A DNA stretch of 64,000 bases from Marinobacter sp. DY40_1A1 (GTDB lineage: Bacteria > Pseudomonadota > Gammaproteobacteria > Pseudomonadales > Oleiphilaceae). Positions 63,316-64,000 of the stretch are shown here, piece after piece (within the stretch, counting starts at the first letter, position 1; each line of letters begins with the position of its first letter). The notes under the pieces are model-generated. The model was not told the DNA's origin. It saw only the letters and a program-made list of their open reading frames with translations, and made no database searches. The stretch covers positions 1,054,001-1,118,000 of the forward strand of contig NZ_VCHA01000001.1 in assembly GCF_016597815.1 (NCBI RefSeq). Reading direction: 5' to 3'. A program made the position numbers and the translations under genes.

Positions 63316-64000
63316 TTACATGGCTTTTTTAACAGCCTCTAGATGCTCTTCAATCTCGGCATTACCTGGTGCGAGATCCAGTGCTTTTTCTATCACTGCT
63401 TTCGCTTCTGTCTGTTGACCAGACAGGTGCAGGATCCAGCCATAGGTGTCCAATACAGCAGGGCTGTTCGGTGCGAGCTCGCTTGCTTGTTTCGCCAGAT
63501 TGAGTGCACGCTTGGGGTTTTCTTCGCGAAGCGTCCAGGCAAGGTTGTTGAGAGCAGTTACGCTGTTCGGTTGTTTGGCTATCACCTGTTCATAGTGACT
63601 TACAGCAGCCGTCTCCTGACCATTGGTCAATAGCCAGTCGGCTCTTGCCATGTGTGCGGCAAGGCTTTGTGGTGCTTCCTGTACCCAGTTTCGGGTTAAG
63701 CCATCCATTGAGTCTGGTGCGCTCGCTTGGGCAAGCACAATGAGGGAGGGCATCAGGCTTGGATTTTTGGTGGCCTGCCATCTTTCTGAAAGATAGGCGT
63801 ACGCACCTTCAGGGCCCTTTTGTTGTTGCAAGAGCCTGGTACGCGACAGGATGGTTGCGGGTAGTTCGCCGTGAATTTTTTCGACGCCATCCAGAGCACT
63901 AAAGGCATCGTCTAGTTTGCCTTCCATCTGTGCGATGCCTGCGGGCAAGAGTGCAAAACCGATGTTTTCCGGCTCAAGGGCTATGGCTTCGGCAGCTTTT
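63316..64000 (-). CDS. TPR-repeat protein of PrsT type (C-terminal part; 5' end outside window)
   Basis: The frame is open through base 64000, so at least 228 C-terminal residues are present and the start lies outside; an in-frame TTG at 63948 is not taken as the start. The sequence is a run of tetratricopeptide repeats (SLAAHMARADWLLTNGQETAAVSHYEQVIAKQPNS, ALNNLAWTLREENPKRALNLA, VLDTYGWILHLSGQQTEAKAVIEKALDLAPGN). Position next to exosortase and PEP-CTERM genes suggests the PEP-CTERM-system TPR lipoprotein, but the N-terminal lipobox is not visible. Such proteins are thought to scaffold export complexes. Confidence 0.8.
   Translation of the reverse strand, partial: KAAEAIALEPENIGFALLPAGIAQMEGKLDDAFSALDGVEKIHGELPATILSRTRLLQQQKGPEGAYAYLSERWQATKNPSLMPSLIVLAQASAPDSMDGLTRNWVQEAPQSLAAHMARADWLLTNGQETAAVSHYEQVIAKQPNSVTALNNLAWTLREENPKRALNLAKQASELAPNSPAVLDTYGWILHLSGQQTEAKAVIEKALDLAPGNAEIEEHLEAVKKAM

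Overview
The window looks like chromosomal DNA of a marine gammaproteobacterium, most probably Marinobacter or a close relative. I infer this from the gene set: a methylcitrate cycle with acnD/prpF, opgGH plus a Tat-exported opgD, and an exosortase A (XrtA/PEP-CTERM) exopolysaccharide locus. No database search was possible, so the genus is a guess. The core genes have moderate GC, while parts of 41.4-47.8 kb and 52-56.6 kb are clearly AT-richer.

Layout. 0-7.2 kb: the end of a cytochrome b561-type gene, a class II cytochrome c, tRNA-Val, a von Willebrand A protein with a PEP-CTERM-like tail, an EamA transporter, a secreted lipase with an unknown partner gene, an XRE regulator and galU. 7.5-14.4 kb: an osmoregulated periplasmic glucan block (unknown secreted protein, opgG, small ORF, opgH, opgD). 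14.4-22.7 kb: the propionate (2-methylcitrate) operon, gntR-prpB-prpC-acnD-prpF-prpD, with three palindromic operator-like sites before gntR. 22.7-24.7 kb: XrtA-linked ATPase and polysaccharide deacetylase, leftward. 25.0-46.3 kb: a roughly 21 kb rightward exopolysaccharide operon (priming transferase, export lipoprotein, Wzz-like protein, kinase-like protein, outer-membrane barrel, second deacetylase, carbamoyltransferase, two FemAB/GNAT proteins, a GT2-GT4 fusion, an amidotransferase, further glycosyltransferases, a ligase and a flippase).

46.3-51.7 kb: a phosphotransferase pair, then a mobile-element island: an IS5-family element with a CTAA target duplication, a remnant of an IS3-type element, and a group II intron with its reverse transcriptase inserted in the 5' part of that remnant. 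52.0-62.1 kb: more glycan genes, mostly leftward (secreted ConA-like protein, glycosyltransferase, CapK-like ligase, acetyltransferase, YetA/PcRGLX-like protein, second flippase, exosortase fused to an EpsI-like domain). 62.2-64 kb: a PEP-CTERM protein and the C-terminal part of a TPR protein of PrsT type.

How it fits together. galU would supply UDP-glucose for both the periplasmic glucans and the exopolysaccharide. The XrtA genes make and export a decorated polysaccharide (carbamoyl, acyl and amino substitutions are implied), and exosortase handles PEP-CTERM proteins such as the two seen here. Both PEP-CTERM genes have sigma-54 -24/-12 promoter matches. The one at 62.2 kb also carries a leader that matches the c-di-GMP-I (GEMM) riboswitch, including a compensatory base-pair change. 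That arrangement would tie an exosortase substrate to RpoN and to c-di-GMP, and it is the most interesting regulatory observation in the window.
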